Shown piece after piece: positions 12,880 to 25,723 of a DNA stretch of 64,000 nt. The notes below the pieces were generated by a model that was given only the letters and a program-made list of their open reading frames with translations, was not told the origin of the DNA and did no database searches. The translations under genes were made by a program, and so were the position numbers. This DNA comes from Isoetes taiwanensis. Taxonomy: Eukaryota > Streptophyta > Lycopodiopsida > Isoetales > Isoetaceae. How positions within the stretch are numbered: the stretch's first letter is position 1; each line of letters opens with the position of its first letter. The DNA lies in assembly GCA_021234155.1 (NCBI GenBank), contig JAJEKV010000017.1, positions 3,814,792 to 3,878,791 of the forward strand, read 5' to 3'.

Positions 12880-15800
12880 ATAGGTGGTTTCGCTTAGTGG
12901 ACTTTTTTGTCCTCTAAGTTTTGAGTCCCATGTCACATGTCCCTTGTATGTATCTTGATCTTTCGTGATAATAGATTGTCGCCCTTAAAAAAAGGGGGGA
13001 GAGAACTCTCTGGTAGATATGTATTATCAACTATGGAAGTATGTCATGCTTTTGGCCCGGGGGTTTCACCATTACAAAACCGTATAATACATGTGCGTGA
13101 CTGGTTAGGGGTTTTTTTCGTTGAACCCAGATCCACATCTTGATTAGAAGAGAATGTGGGTGCACCACCATTTTTTTGAGACGTGGTGAGTGAAGGGAAG
13201 GCTATGGGGGAACTCTTCACACATTTGATATAGCAAAGGGGATTCTTCAAGATCCGAACCTTTGAATCGTAGAAGTTCTTCTTCAGGATCATAGGGGTTT
13301 GGAACATCCATTCTCTTCGCGTCTAGTTTTTTGACTAAATATAGTAAAAGCGATGTAAAAGAGAATTGGGAGCTTTGATGAAATGACTTTATAGCGGTAT
13401 TTTATACCATTTGTTTTTATCATTGAAGATAACCTAGATCTTGCCCTTAACTATTTCCTCACGGCAGAGTCCACCATTTTGGGAAGCCAAAGCGTAGTTT
13501 TGGCGGTCATACATTTTTGCCATGATCATGTTTTGGAAATACTTGGATAATTTCAAAAGCCCGATCTTTAATGACTTTATATAGATCGCGTGTCGACAAA
13601 TCAAAGCACAAACATTCAGATCTCTTTCGGACTCTTAGCGAGGGAATTTGAAAGGCCACAAAACGAGGTAAGTGCATATTTTTCATCCTATTTTCCACCA
13701 GTTGTAGATGTAGCGAACTCATGTAGGACTAATGAATATCTAAAGTATAGATCCAGGAAGAAGAAGAATATGGTAGGAATATGAATGTAATGCTCTTTTG
13801 TAACATTTATTTAGCTTTGTGTAGAAGAAATGGCATCACAGAGATAGTTGGAAAAGATAAGTTGCTTTGTGACTTCAAATCTGCATGAATAAGGACAATT
13901 TGACGCATTTTAAATGCTTTGCAAATGGTGGTAGCTCTGAGACTCCAAATCGGTAGGAAGATTTCTTATTATCAATGTTCTGGATCTATTTGCATATTAT
14001 GTTGATTTTGCATACTTCTATCAAGGACAATGAGTCGCGGCCTGTCTACAAATAATGGCAGATCTCTTTGTGCTTTCTATAATTAGGCTGACGAATTATT
14101 TCACTCGATATGGAGCAAGCCTTGAGTTATGGAAAGGCGACAAATGGGTTTGTGGAATATAGCAAAAATTATGTAAGCGTTATTCTAAGATAAGCCTAAT
14201 AGTAAAGAGGGGTTGAGTTATAACATCGAAAGATCAGGGAGCATCACATGCGATTATAAAGAACTATTGATATTTATGGAGAGCCCGGTGCCGGGGAGCC
14301 TTTATCATTGGGATGATTATTAGTTGAGGCGCCCAGCCCATAGATAATATCCCATATGATAAGCCATGTAATCTAATTAAGGCAAGAACTGGATTTGATA
14401 TAGAGAGAACTTAGTACTTTTGCTAAAAGGTTAAAAGTCATGGAGATCTGCATATAGAACCTAAATTTAAGTTAGGAAGAAAATATCTATAGCAGCGAAC
14501 TCCGCATTGGGGTACGGCTTTTTTATTTTTATTGGGCAGAGCTCGAGCCTAGTTTAGAGATTGGGGTGGCACATCCTAGAAGTGAAAGTTCATGCGTATG
14601 AGGGGGTAATGGTAGAAATGCTTGACAAAGGGGACTGGAAATTCTTTGCTACGGTGACATTTACGTATTTTGCAATTGCTTAGATGCGTAGCTACTTGGA
14701 GTGAGTAGGTTGTGAGATTAGCACAGGAGGGCAATAAGCTAGATGAGCACTTGTGTTTTAATAGTAATCGATTAGGCAGGTTGGGTGGTTAATGAGTGGC
14801 TATATCAGTGTGCATGAATAAGTTTCTTTTTAGTCGAGTGTTCTATTTATTTTTTATTGAGGTTCTATAATTCCTATTACAACAACCCAAATATACATGA
14901 ATAGGTATCACACTCACTTGATTACATTTGCATGCACTTTTGCGCACATTCTCACTTGGATAGGGTTGAATGCCATTGCATTTTATCAGAGATGATAAGA
15001 CATGTTTGGTTAGATGATGAAATTCAGAAGGCGACTAGTAGGAAAGCTCATGGCAGTCTAGAAGATGAATCAGATGATGGCGTCCTTCCTCTAAATCAGG
15101 TTTTTTAATTTTATGCGCGGCCTTAACTTATGGTTCTAGTTGACTCAAGAGCCCAGGCACATAATGTGTCTTTATATACGTAGTTTTTCTCAATTCTTTA
15201 CAGCATTTACATCCTATCTTTTGCTACTTGATTTAAGTTGCGAAGGCGGGGAGAATAGCCATGGAATTCTCTATACACGATGCCCTCGTCTATTTCTGGA
15301 ATTATTTTGCTAACTGGCAGTTTTGGGTCACGAGGTAACCCGAGGATTTACATCTACATACATCTCATTTTTAGTTTGTTAAACATCTTTGGAAGAGTGA
15401 TGCTTCAAGGACCAGATCTACTATTATGATTTTAATTTCACGTTGTTTAAAATATCAGGGTATAAGGTATAGTCCTCTGCCTTAATTTCATACTGCAAGC
15501 TTTTTGGAAAATGAGCTACTTGTATAATACTCTTATCTTTGCTAAGCACCGTATCTGCTTTAGCTCACATTTTGTCTCTAAAGTACAGTCTCGAATCTCT
15601 TTGGAAGTAAAGTACAACTTAATTTGGCATGCTCTCTATTTTAAACTACCTTTCTATGTATTTCTACAAGGCCCCAATGTTTCTGTTCTTGATGTAGCAC
15701 ATTCAGCAAAATTTAGTTTGAATAAACCACTATTCTATTGCCTTATAGCCAAAATTCAAGGCCCTTTAACTGATATTGCGTAATTCAGCATGTTTTGTTT

Positions 15801-18240
15801 AATGAATGATGCAAACCAGCATGTACATTCTTCCTACTTTGTTTCAAAGCATATCTTTGCATAAAGCATACGTGAGTAAGGCATGGCGAAACTAGGAATT
15901 TTAAAGATGTCCTGTGATTTTACATAAACTGAACATCGATTCGTTGATTTGCTTGGGCAAAATAAACATGTGCATTCTATATTTCTGCTCTATCTTCATA
16001 CAACATTGGAATGAACCATATGAGCGATGTGCGTACGGAGAGGCGGGGCGGTATTGGCTCCTGAGAAACTAATCCTATGGCGGCTACACCCCGGTTGTTA
16101 GGTATACTTGAGGATCGCATGGATGGGTAGGAAGTGAGTGCATGTAGAGGCTGAGGGGATGATGAGGTTGTTACGATGGGCTGGGGTGCATGCATCATGT
16201 GTTAGGTCTCATGCGTGTAGCGACAGTAGCTCTTTAGTCTCATTTTTGGGTTGCCCCTAGGGGGGCAAACTCTTGTTTATGTGGGCTTTTGACATATCCT
16301 AGGTATATGCTAGAATATCCCTAGATATGCTGGTGACTGCTCCAAACTCCTTCATTTCATGTAAACTCTCGGTCACACGAGTAAGAACTGGAAACCGATT
16401 ATCTCGATTGGAAGGCCATATACATTATACAGTCACATGCGTCTGGAATGGATAAAATTTAACTACAATAACAAGTTTAGAAATGAGAGTGGAAGTAATC
16501 TATAGGAGCGGTCTATATAGATGATATTTGTAAAACAGCGGACATGCTTTCGATCCCATTTTCTTTGCATCGAAACATCCTTTTGATACAATGCAAAAGT
16601 GGAAGTAAAGTGTGTGTTTTTAAGTGTAAAAGCCATTATAATGGATGAGGTGGCATTTTGAATACCCATTTAGTTGTAGGCAATCTTATACGCATCGGTA
16701 CATGGGAATGGTTCATTCTTTGCTTTTTGAGAATGCGTTTGCTTAGGGAATGCCAAATTACCCTCGGCCGAAATTCTTTCAAAGAGGTTATATGATATTT
16801 ACGATGCTAAGACTATCCCGGTCGATGATGTATAATGATGTGACCTTGAGGAGGTAACAATAGGTAGAAAAATTACGGAGTAAGAAAAATTAATAGGATA
16901 TCGGTTAGGAAGCATAAAAGAATGAAACAATATATGGCATGTTTTGCTCTTTGTCATAAAACGAAATCTATAGGGACGAGTCCTACGGATATAAGTTAAT
17001 ATAGCTTTGTAGCATATGATCGTAGGCTTCAGAGCATGTTGAAACTCCTATGGGGGTTTGGCTGAGCTAGGTATATAAGTGGGTGGAAATGGGGAAATTG
17101 TCAAAGCTGCTTAGCACGTCACGGGCTTTTATGTTTTTTCTAAGGATAAGTTGGGATTCTATAGATTCACGTAATTTGATTAGGTCAAACAGTGGGAATA
17201 ATATGAATTTAAGAGTGATTGTGAATATCTATTGGTGATTTTACATTCTTGGCATATGGGTGCATAATTTGGAAGCTGATAAATTCTCACTTAATTTCTT
17301 TCTCAAAGTCTGGCATGGTGTAGTTTGTAGTTTGAGATCGTCTTGATTGCATTTTGGTTTACAACAAGTGTTCATTTACGAGGGCAAAAATTTGCTTCTA
17401 AGTATGGCCAGACTTAGGCTCCAAATGTAGAGTAGAAACTACAACCACATACATGCTCTTGATAGATTCTCTTGGCCTAGCACATCACATCCCATTAGTT
17501 AACAAAAGTAGATATAGATCTTTGCCTTTTGATGCAGTAGATCTGCAAGCTGCCCATATGGAACCACTTTGGCGGATAATCCATTATTCATTGCTCTTAT
17601 TTCTTATGCATTTATCTGGAGCGATATATTTGTTTTAGTTAACTCAAAGTAACATGGGGAAACTTGTAGAAGTTCGAGCATGGAAAAGTAAGTTGAGTCA
17701 ACCATAGAGTCCTTGGTAGTTGAACTTGATGGTTTGGAATATCCCCGAAGGATATATGGGTAATGGCCATCTCATCTCATTTTAAATTACACTTGCTATT
17801 TTGGCTTCAAAGTTCACAAGCATTGTATGCTCGTACTTGATTCTCCCCATATGCTACAAAAACTGGTGCAAGCTCTATTCTAACTTGCTCGTCGACTGAC
17901 AGCCTATGGAACAACGAATAGAATAGATGTAGGCTCTTGCAAGATCTCTCAACCAGACAATGTGTAAGCTACTTAAGGCTCTACAGCAAGTATATTCTGA
18001 ACAAATTTTCTTGGTTGCTCATCTTTCATTTTATAGAGTTATCTGATCATTGCACTTGCAAGTTGGATTTGAGGCAGTCTAATATGATTTGATGGATTTG
18101 ATCCATCTTTGAATTGTGTAATGCACAAAGTGGTCTGTTGAGATTGTTCCTTTGTCAAAAGAGGTGCAGCATGAACCTTTTGTCTGCATAAATCCTTAAG
18201 CTATTTAGATTTGTTGACTGTTAGATCTTCTGAATTTCAT
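12880..18240. other. Gene-poor stretch, no supported gene
   Basis: Only short uninformative reading frames are present. The stretch is AT-rich and contains one dispersed-repeat copy (annotated separately at 16243-16343). I see no RNA gene, coding exon or structured repeat that I could support in the remainder. Confidence 0.45.
16243..16343. repeat. Dispersed ~100-bp repeat, copy 1
   Basis: Starts with TTTTTGGGTTGCCCCTAGG, contains the palindrome-like GCCCCTAGGGGGGC and ends in GGTGACTGCT. A second copy in the same orientation lies at 56436-56535 with scattered differences. The flanks are unrelated, so this is a mobile or mobilised sequence of unknown class. Confidence 0.75.
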
Positions 18241-18389
18241 TTTCAGAGACCACTTTGTATGGCATTTGAATTTGCTATTGAAAGAGGAGGAGATTTCTCT
18301 GTTTTCCTTGCCCATCTAATGTAAGTAGATTCCAGTCTTGTTATGTACAAATTCTTATTAGTTTTTCAGAGCATGATTCTTTATTGAAC

Positions 18390-19463
18390 AGGTGAGACAA
18401 TTAAGTACAAGTGATGCTTCCTTATTAAAGCAAAGTGGATACCGTTGGTTGAGTGAATTGCATATCCTCTACAGCATTGGAGAGCATCCATGCATGGTAA
18501 GCTTTTATGGTCACGAGCTGCAACTTGTGCCAGAAACAGCAATTGGGAATGACAAGATTGCTTCACAGCTCATTTTGTTTTTAGAGTATATGAAGACTGG
18601 CACACTTCAGGTAGATTTAGTTGAAGACCTAAGCTTTTGTTGCTGCAGGACCTCAAAGGATATTTGATGCTTGAAGGAAATAGCCACATGCCTGCCGCTA
18701 TTTTGTTGCATATTGCAAAGTCAGTAGTATCTGGATCGGCATGGCTTCATTCAAAGAATATAATCCACCGGGATATTAAGGCCACAAATATTCTTCTAGA
18801 TATGGAAAGTGCAGGTATGCCAATTGACAAAAATTGCGACTTCGACAGTGCATTTTCTCTTAATTCATCTGCATGGCACGGATGCTATCTGGCACATCTT
18901 GGTGTGCCATCAACGAACAATTGCATTGGAACGCTTCAATGGATTGCTCCTGAAGTGCTGAATTCTGATTGTACCAAGCAGTCATATGGATTGCTGAGCA
19001 AGCATTCTCATTTTTATCTACAAAAATGGTTATATTTATACTGTATCTTACAAAAAGAGAAGGAGAATGCTCTCATACATGTGATGTCATATCAGGATAT
19101 CTTCAGGTATGCAAGACTTTTTCCTCTTGGATATAGACTCGCAAACAATTTAACCTGGCTGTCTTATTGCAGAGAGGTGAAAGGCCAGTGCTTCGTAATT
19201 CCAAGACTGGTGAATTGCTGTTAAGCATAAAGGACGATGTGGTGTGCATGGCTACGTCTTTGGCAGGTATTGAAGGCTCGAAGGTTTTAAAGGAACTGAT
19301 ACACATCTTCATTTCCTGTACACAAAAAGAACCATCTGCACGGCCAAGTGCCAAGGCAATTCTGGAACAACTCATGTGCCTTTCTATGAGGACAGTAGAG
19401 GAGAAGAAACAATTGCAGGAAAATGCAGCTGCAAGTGTGGCGATGATGGATCCTAGGCAATGA
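18390..19463 (+). pseudogene. Protein kinase fragment, At1g04210-like LRR-kinase family
   Basis: Exon-like blocks encode the C-terminal kinase part of a plant LRR-linked kinase. Block 1 (about 18390-18610) has HPCMVSFYGHEL and LEYMKTGTL, the strand 4-5/hinge region. It is followed by GT...AG limits only 38 bp apart (18611-18648). Block 2 (18649-19000) has the catalytic loop IIHRDIKATNILL, then a DFD instead of DFG magnesium motif (NCDFDSAF), and CIGTLQWIAPEVL. The DFD and the HGCYLAHLG spacing agree with what I remember of the At1g04210 family. Block 3 (from about 19173, after TTGCAG) encodes GERPVLR and a C-lobe end. The exon expected between blocks 2 and 3, carrying the DIWSFG motif, is not visible, and the N-terminal glycine loop and LRRs are absent. 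I infer a truncated, probably non-functional copy. A divergent active gene with missed exons is possible. Confidence 0.6.
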
Positions 19464-20569
19464 TGAAAATAATATAATTGAGTTCTAAATCTCCTTGTGT
19501 TACAATCAGCCTCGAGGACCATGGCATTGTTTGATACACAGATAAAAGAGACATGTACAATGGCTTTCAGCAAAAAGGTGTGCGCATTCTTTGAATCAAG
19601 TGTGACAACACAATGCAGATGTGAGACAACATAATATAGATGCATTATGGATCCTCTGGTTATATGTGCCATTAGATCAGAAAAGAATTTCTGATCACAG
19701 GAACATTGTACAACTGTCTCAATATTCAAAATATAACTGTTTACGTTTCTATTGTCAAATGCATAAGCAGAAGAAAAGTTACAGTCACAAAGATTAATAT
19801 CCTCCGAAATGATGGAGGCATGACTGTCCTTCTTTTGCACTCCTCTCTGTTCTAAAAAGGGAGCTCTTGGATTTCGTAACTCAAGCTCGGCTCTTCCAAG
19901 GTAACCACCACATCAGAAAAAAAGATTAATTTTCTTCAGGAAACAAAAGTTTAATTTTCATTTTAGATTTCTATGATCTAATGGTGGGTTTATTCCTTTT
20001 GAACAGTTAGTATCAATGAAAAAGATGAGACTAACATAGCCCTTGCCTAGTTTGTAAGAGTAAGCACTATCCAACTATAAAAACTGAGTCTTATTTATTT
20101 GTAAATCTCTACCCAGGAATTTACTATTGTTTAATTGTTCAACTGATGAACAAGGTGTTCTTATTGAAATGATTATGAAAATGATGCAAAATGCAATCTG
20201 GGGCTACACTTAGAGTTAGTTCTTTTCTGCTGATTTCTCTACAACATCTAGGATACAGTTTACATAATGTCTGATGCCAATTGTAACACCTTTGAATGCA
20301 GCGGGCTGTGATCAAGAATTAAACATCGTACTAACAGTTTATATCATGACAATATTTTTTTATTGTTGTTCTTTGCAGTATAACCATGAGCTCTGACTTA
20401 TTTTGATGAGAAACATGAGAAATTGTTTCAGGATTGTGTCTGAAGATATGACATGAGCTAGACTTAAAGTGTTATTTTTGCAATTGACAAGCGAGCTTTT
20501 TAAAGATGTTTTAACATTAGACTCTATTCTACCTACTGTCAGAATACACAAATTTAACGTAGGCACAAT

Positions 20570-21480
20570 CACAACATGCATTTAATGATACCGCATACAT
20601 GCATCACTTGTTGCATATTCCTTTTTGGCTACTGCAGAAAAAGCACATTGTTTAAATTGTGTAGACGTCTTTATTGCACTAGCCAAGCTTTAGAAGCAAT
20701 GATCAATGATGCCTTTATTCATGAAACGATGCATGCTCCACTACTTCTCAGTGTTGGTGCAGCACTAGGGTTATTCCATTTGGGAGTTGTTCGAACCCTA
20801 ATTGAACACAAGCTTCTACCCAGAGTAATTGCTGGAGAAAGTGCCGGATCTATCTTATGCTTGTTTGTGGCAACATGTACATGGGCAGAGCTACAAACTT
20901 TTTTTGATGATCCATCACCACAAATGAATTTTTTTAGTTCCATGGGTAGTATTTTTGCCATTGCACATAGGATCTTGACTGGAGGATTTGTTCAAGAGAT
21001 AGGAGTTCTACAGAGGAGGCTGCGGCAATTAATCGGTGATTTGACATTCCAAGAGCTGGCAATTTCAGTTTGTTCTCCTAGGAGGCATGAGCCACCAAGG
21101 TTGTTAAATTATTTAACATCACCTCATGTTGACATTTGGAACGCATTGACAGCGTCCTGTGCTTTTCCTGGTCTTTTTGAAGCACAAGAGTTGATGGCAA
21201 AGGACAGGCAGGGCCTATTTGTTCCATATCATGCTCTACCACAGGTTGCATCTGAAAAGCCAGGCCTCAGGCAAAGAAAGTGGCGAGATGGAGGCCTATA
21301 AAGTGATTTGCCCATGAGGCAACTCAAGAAGCTGTTCAATGTAAACCATTTTCTTGTTAGTCAGACAAACCCTCACACTGCACCTCTGCTTAGGCTGAAA
21401 GAACTTGTCAGAGTATATGGTGGGGATTTTGCTGCCAAGGTATGCATGCATTTCTCAGATGCCTTTTTGTTTAATTGCAG
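20570..21480 (+). pseudogene. SDP1-like: SDP1-type patatin-domain triacylglycerol lipase, truncated and interrupted
   Basis: The translated block 20640-21301 is strongly like the patatin domain of SUGAR-DEPENDENT1, the plant lipase that starts storage-oil breakdown at the oil-body surface. Visible are HLGVVRTLIEHKLLPRVIAG, the serine elbow GESAGS (family usually GSSVGS), ISVCSPRRHEPPR, NYLTSPHVDIWNALTASCAF, FPGLFEAQELMAKDR and the DGG dyad motif at the end. Faults: the oxyanion loop normally GGASLGAFH reads VGAALGLFH; about a dozen residues expected between LTFQE and ISVCSPR are missing; and a TAA stop at 21299-21301 replaces the codon after DGGL, while the homologous frame continues ([17 protein letters not shown] and on to about 21440). 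The long N-terminal half is not seen nearby. These breaks indicate a pseudogene copy with introns retained. Confidence 0.8.
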
Positions 21481-21556
21481 CTGAGTATATGGTGGGGATT
21501 TTGTTGCCAAGGTATGCATGCATTTCTCAGATGCCTTTTTGTTTGATTGCAACCTT
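21410..21556. repeat. 73-bp tandem duplication across an exon end
   Basis: Two nearly identical copies of a unit starting GAGTATATGGTGGGGATTTT lie in direct succession (about 21411-21483 and 21484-21556). The unit covers the end of an SDP1-like exon (coding VYGGDFAAK), a GTATGC splice-donor-like sequence and the following intron start, so the splice signal is duplicated. Confidence 0.85.
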
Positions 21557-21559
21557 TTG

Positions 21560-24500
21560 CTGTAAGATAAGTGGAAAGATACCGAAGCCATGATGATCTC
21601 ATTTTTAAGTCTGGTACATATATACAAACCTTGTGAGTTACAAGGAAACAGAAAATAAATTGAAAAAAGTCTCAAATTGTGTACAGTAGAGAAGGATATA
21701 TTTACGAGAATTAGAGGCTAATTTATGTGGATAAGAACGTTATTTTGCATCTTGCAAGGAATCAGGACATGCTTGTGCTCGAGAAGTTAAGAAAGTTCCA
21801 TGGTTTGCAAGCTGGAGGAAGAATTCTCATGAAGATAATCAATGAGAAAAGTGTTGAAAACTACAAGAAATGAAAGCAATTATGAACTCTATTTTGTCAC
21901 ATTTTGTCCATTTTGATCCCTAAAATCTGGTTGAATTTAGAAAATACATCAAACTATCCATGATGGACCTATGTAACAAATTTTTTTTTTTTTTGAGATA
22001 AATGCCAATACTTTTTTTTCCAATGTTATAAAAGTGTTGGATTGCAAACAGAGGCAAATATAAAGAGAATAGAGAGTTCCTCAATCTATATCTAGGTATT
22101 GAAGGCAAAGTCACACGGGCTCAAATTACTGCAGCCTCCTAGAAGCTGCTGCGCATGCCAACAGCAACGGCCACTATTCAAAGGGTGGGCATATGCGGGG
22201 TTAGCTGCTTAGGTTTGGACTTAGCTACTCTGATGACAAAGGATCGTTAACAGTGCTGTAGTTTATCATGTGAACCACCCAACAGCCTGCTGCTAGCTTA
22301 AAGCACAGAATCGCTACTTGCACAGCTTGGGAACGCCATGTGAATTTGGCATGAGCCACTAAATAGATCGAATGTCAGAAGGAAGGTAACTTCTTGTTTT
22401 ATGATGCACAGATCTCTACGCTCATGTTTTCCATGTCCATATTTCATTTTCCATTTTCATTTTTGTACCTTGCATTATCTTTGCAAACAAGTTTGCACTT
22501 ATACTAAATAGTTAGCTGGCATATTTTATGTTCCATTTTCATTCGTATCTTGTGTTATCTTTGCAAACAAGTACACACTTATACTAAATAGTTAAATGTT
22601 TGAGATTCAAGGTCGGGCACTTGCCTTCCTTTTCTGCCACTTTCTTATCTAACCTTCTAACTCATAACAACTCTTCCTCCTCCTCTTCCTCATCTTTTAA
22701 TTTGGAACAATAATTGTGTGTATGGTTAGTTGTATTGCCCAAAGCATTTTTTGCAGTGCATAAAATTATTTTAGTAGTGGTTCAAGTCCATCTCGAGTTC
22801 TATGAATTGACTTGCATAGCTTCGTAATCAAAATTCCTGGGCTAAGAAAACGACACCCTATGCTCAAAAAAAAAAGCCCCACATGAAACGACGAAACAGA
22901 AAAGATGAAAATACACTCACAGCATGTAAACAAAACGATAATCAGAGCAGTCAGCTTCGTTATGAGAAGTTTGCTCCAGAGAATTGGGCTTGGACTGGTC
23001 AAGCGACAAGCAAAGCCAGTCATCTGAAAAGAATTTGGTGTTGAGTATGCCTCATAATGCCGATCATCTAGAAACCAAATGAAAGCCAATATGTTACACT
23101 GAAACCCCAGAGTCCATGTGTCCAGCTGGATCCTAGTCTAAGAGGAGCTCAACATCTGAGGAGGAGTTAGTAATGCAAATGGCCACCATCACCTTCACAA
23201 AATGTCAATGTCTTAAAACAGCAACTTTGATTGATTGTAAAAACATGACTTTCAAGTATGATTTAAGCCACTACCCTCCGGCAATGGAGGGCAACCCTCC
23301 GTGCGCAGCACCTTGTTTATTTATGCACCTTAAATTGTTTGCATATGCACTGCCACTAAATGATAAAGATGCATGATTCTGGCCATGCATTTTGCACTTG
23401 GGCATGTACTCGACATGCACGTTTGCCAAAAAAGCTCTACTCGGCCATGCATTTTAGCACCAGGAAAAACTCATGTAACTACCAATTGCTTGCATGCTCG
23501 CTTGCCACTTTCTTTAGGGTATAAATCTGAAACTCTGCCTAGCATGGCTTGTTGGTGCATCTAAAAGATATCCTTTTGACCGTTCTTTAGATGTGCTTCT
23601 ATAATCTATAAGCATTTTTTCGTGTTGTCTACATGGTGTCATGCACTTCGTGTTTGTTTGCATGGTCATTGTCATGGATTAGCAAAGATACATGGCTTTT
23701 GCTTTGAAAAATTGTTATAGTCTTTGACAAGAAGTTGTTTTTTAACAGCATCCCATGGTAAAATCACGTGCACTTGAATATTGCATAGTAATCTGCCATT
23801 TAAGCTATAATATTTTCTTGCTAGAGTATATATGTCATGTTTCGCTATGGCTGTCTTGCCTCTACATGTTTTTCACAGAAATAAGCCATGCAAATGGATT
23901 TACGTGCTCAGGCTTTGGAAATGATCTTTGGACTGTAGCAAGGTTCCATATGGCTTCCTGTTGATTGATAATGGGTTCGATAGGTTTTAGCCTCTGGAAG
24001 GTTAAGGCAAGCTGACTATATATTCCTGGACTTCGGATTACTAGTATAACTAGTATGGGCCTATGGAACCTTCTACAGTCTTTGTGTTATACTGATCTTG
24101 CATTTTAAACTTATTAATCTCCAGTTTTTATACATGACAGGTTTTACACTATAAGTGGACATCACTTTATGCTTTTTTGACACATGAAAGATCATGCTAA
24201 CATTTCTGTTTTTTAGGGTGGATTGATGTTGTAGCTCCAACTCAAACTTAATTTTGGGTTGCATCGGATGGCCAGCGTTCCACAAACATCTTATAATGCA
24301 TAAAATAAATATGCCATGCTCTGCTGCTAAGGTCAGTGAAATGGGATGTCTCTCTCCTATGTGTATCCATTATATCAAATTGCTATGCCAACATATTTGA
24401 GGCCATTTTGTTGGCTGCCATCACATATTCACAAGCCATCGATGCTTGTAAAAATGCTAAGTATGAGGTGTTCCCAATTGATCTACATTGTTCACTATGT

Positions 24501-25100
24501 GAACTAGGATTTTTAACCCTAACCTGATATTAATCATAAAGCACGGGATGTAAAGAAGAGCTCATCCAACTGTTTGTGCAAAAAAGATATGATTACATTG
24601 ACACTTAGAAGCTGTTCTACACAAATTCAAAGATGACCACTTGGGAGGAAAATCTCATAACTATTTATTGGCTCTAAGAACCAATATTTGGAAGGATAAA
24701 ATTCATATTCGCATGCTGACACACAATTTTTGTTTACTATTCCCTTTGATTTTTGTAGATTTATTGCGTGTAGTTTAATGCTGTTTAAGACAAACCCTTT
24801 GCTGAAGACATAATTTGATGAAGGATGGGAGGAAGAAATGGCTTCTAGATGGGGTTATTTGGGAAGAACATGAAAGAATGGTGAGCATTTAGCTAAGACC
24901 GAGGTACGGTGTAATGCGAGGTCCTGATGGTGACTGGAACATGGATTGCATGCATCTCTATTCCATATGAACATTCCATTAGAACATTCTAAATGCTATA
25001 TGCATTTTGAAAAATCCAACATTCCATATGATATAATCCATATAATCCTTTAATCCTATAATGACACATTCCTAAACCTATATGCATTCTACAATCCCAT
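21560..25100. other. Intergenic stretch with small duplications, no supported gene
   Basis: An open frame around 21738-21875 (containing ILHLARNQDMLVLEKL) follows the SDP1 fragment but could not be assigned. Two tandem copies of a unit of about 85 bp containing ATCTTTGCAAACAAGT lie at about 22441-22600. A double hairpin motif at about 23283-23310 is annotated separately. Otherwise nothing recognisable. Confidence 0.45.
23283..23314. repeat. Double-hairpin motif, copy 1
   Basis: Two perfect short hairpins stand side by side: GGAGGG-CAA-CCCTCC and GTGC-GCA-GCAC, followed by CTTGTT. The same pair, with one mismatch in the first stem, occurs at about 58267-58298. Short GC hairpins near a CT-rich end resemble transposon ends such as Helitron 3' ends, but no canonical CTRR end is visible. 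Confidence 0.5.
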
Positions 25101-25224
25101 CTACAACCTTATACATTCTTACAACTACAATGATTTGGGCAATGATCATTATTTATTACACCAGGGGTGACTCCGGGCATCGAGAGCTGTCGGATGGGCA
25201 TATCTTTACTCAATATTCCTTGAT

Positions 25225-25557
25225 CTAGACCGTAGATAGCAATCCTTGCAAGTGGGGTATTCTTGCACAAATTTTGATATACTGTATAACGAGGTTTGCG
25301 AAATACCATAAGGTTTGAGGCAATGTACTAAATGTATTGATTTTATACGTATTATATGAGGACCGTAGATAGCAATCCTCGTTTTTGGGATATTCTTGCA
25401 CAAATTTTGATATACTGTATAACGAGATTTGCGAAATACCATAAGGTTTGAGGCAATGTACTAAATGGTATTGATTTTATATGTATTTTATATTGTATAA
25501 TGAGGTTTGTGAAATACCATAAGGTTTGAGGCAATGTACTAAATGGTATTGATTTTA
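25225..25557. repeat. 133-bp tandem repeat, about 2.5 copies
   Basis: Units start at about 25228 and 25361 with GACCGTAGATAGCAATCC, and a third partial unit runs to about 25557. Shared inner segments include CGAAATACCATAAGGTTTGA and GGCAATGTACTAAATG. Three overlapping minus-strand frames in this stretch are only the translated repeat. Confidence 0.9.
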
Positions 25558-25723
25558 GGGGCTCTCGCTGCCCTACGTCATCCCCGTGTAAATAACTTTA
25601 AGTATTGGGATGTCATGGTTTGTTAATTCAAAAAACTTTTTGGCCCCTTCGAGGCCTAGGAAAAGGTGGTGTACAAATTAGAGAAAAAGGTATATTAGAT
25701 ATATAAAAATAGCAATGAAAATA

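Noticed and set aside
19103-19840. 245-codon minus-strand frame
   Set aside because: It lies antisense over the kinase fragment's last exon-like block. It has no domain and unusual composition, so I take it as a shadow frame.
25109-25534. Three overlapping minus-strand frames with repeated sequence
   Set aside because: They are produced by the 133-bp tandem repeat and contain stops between units.
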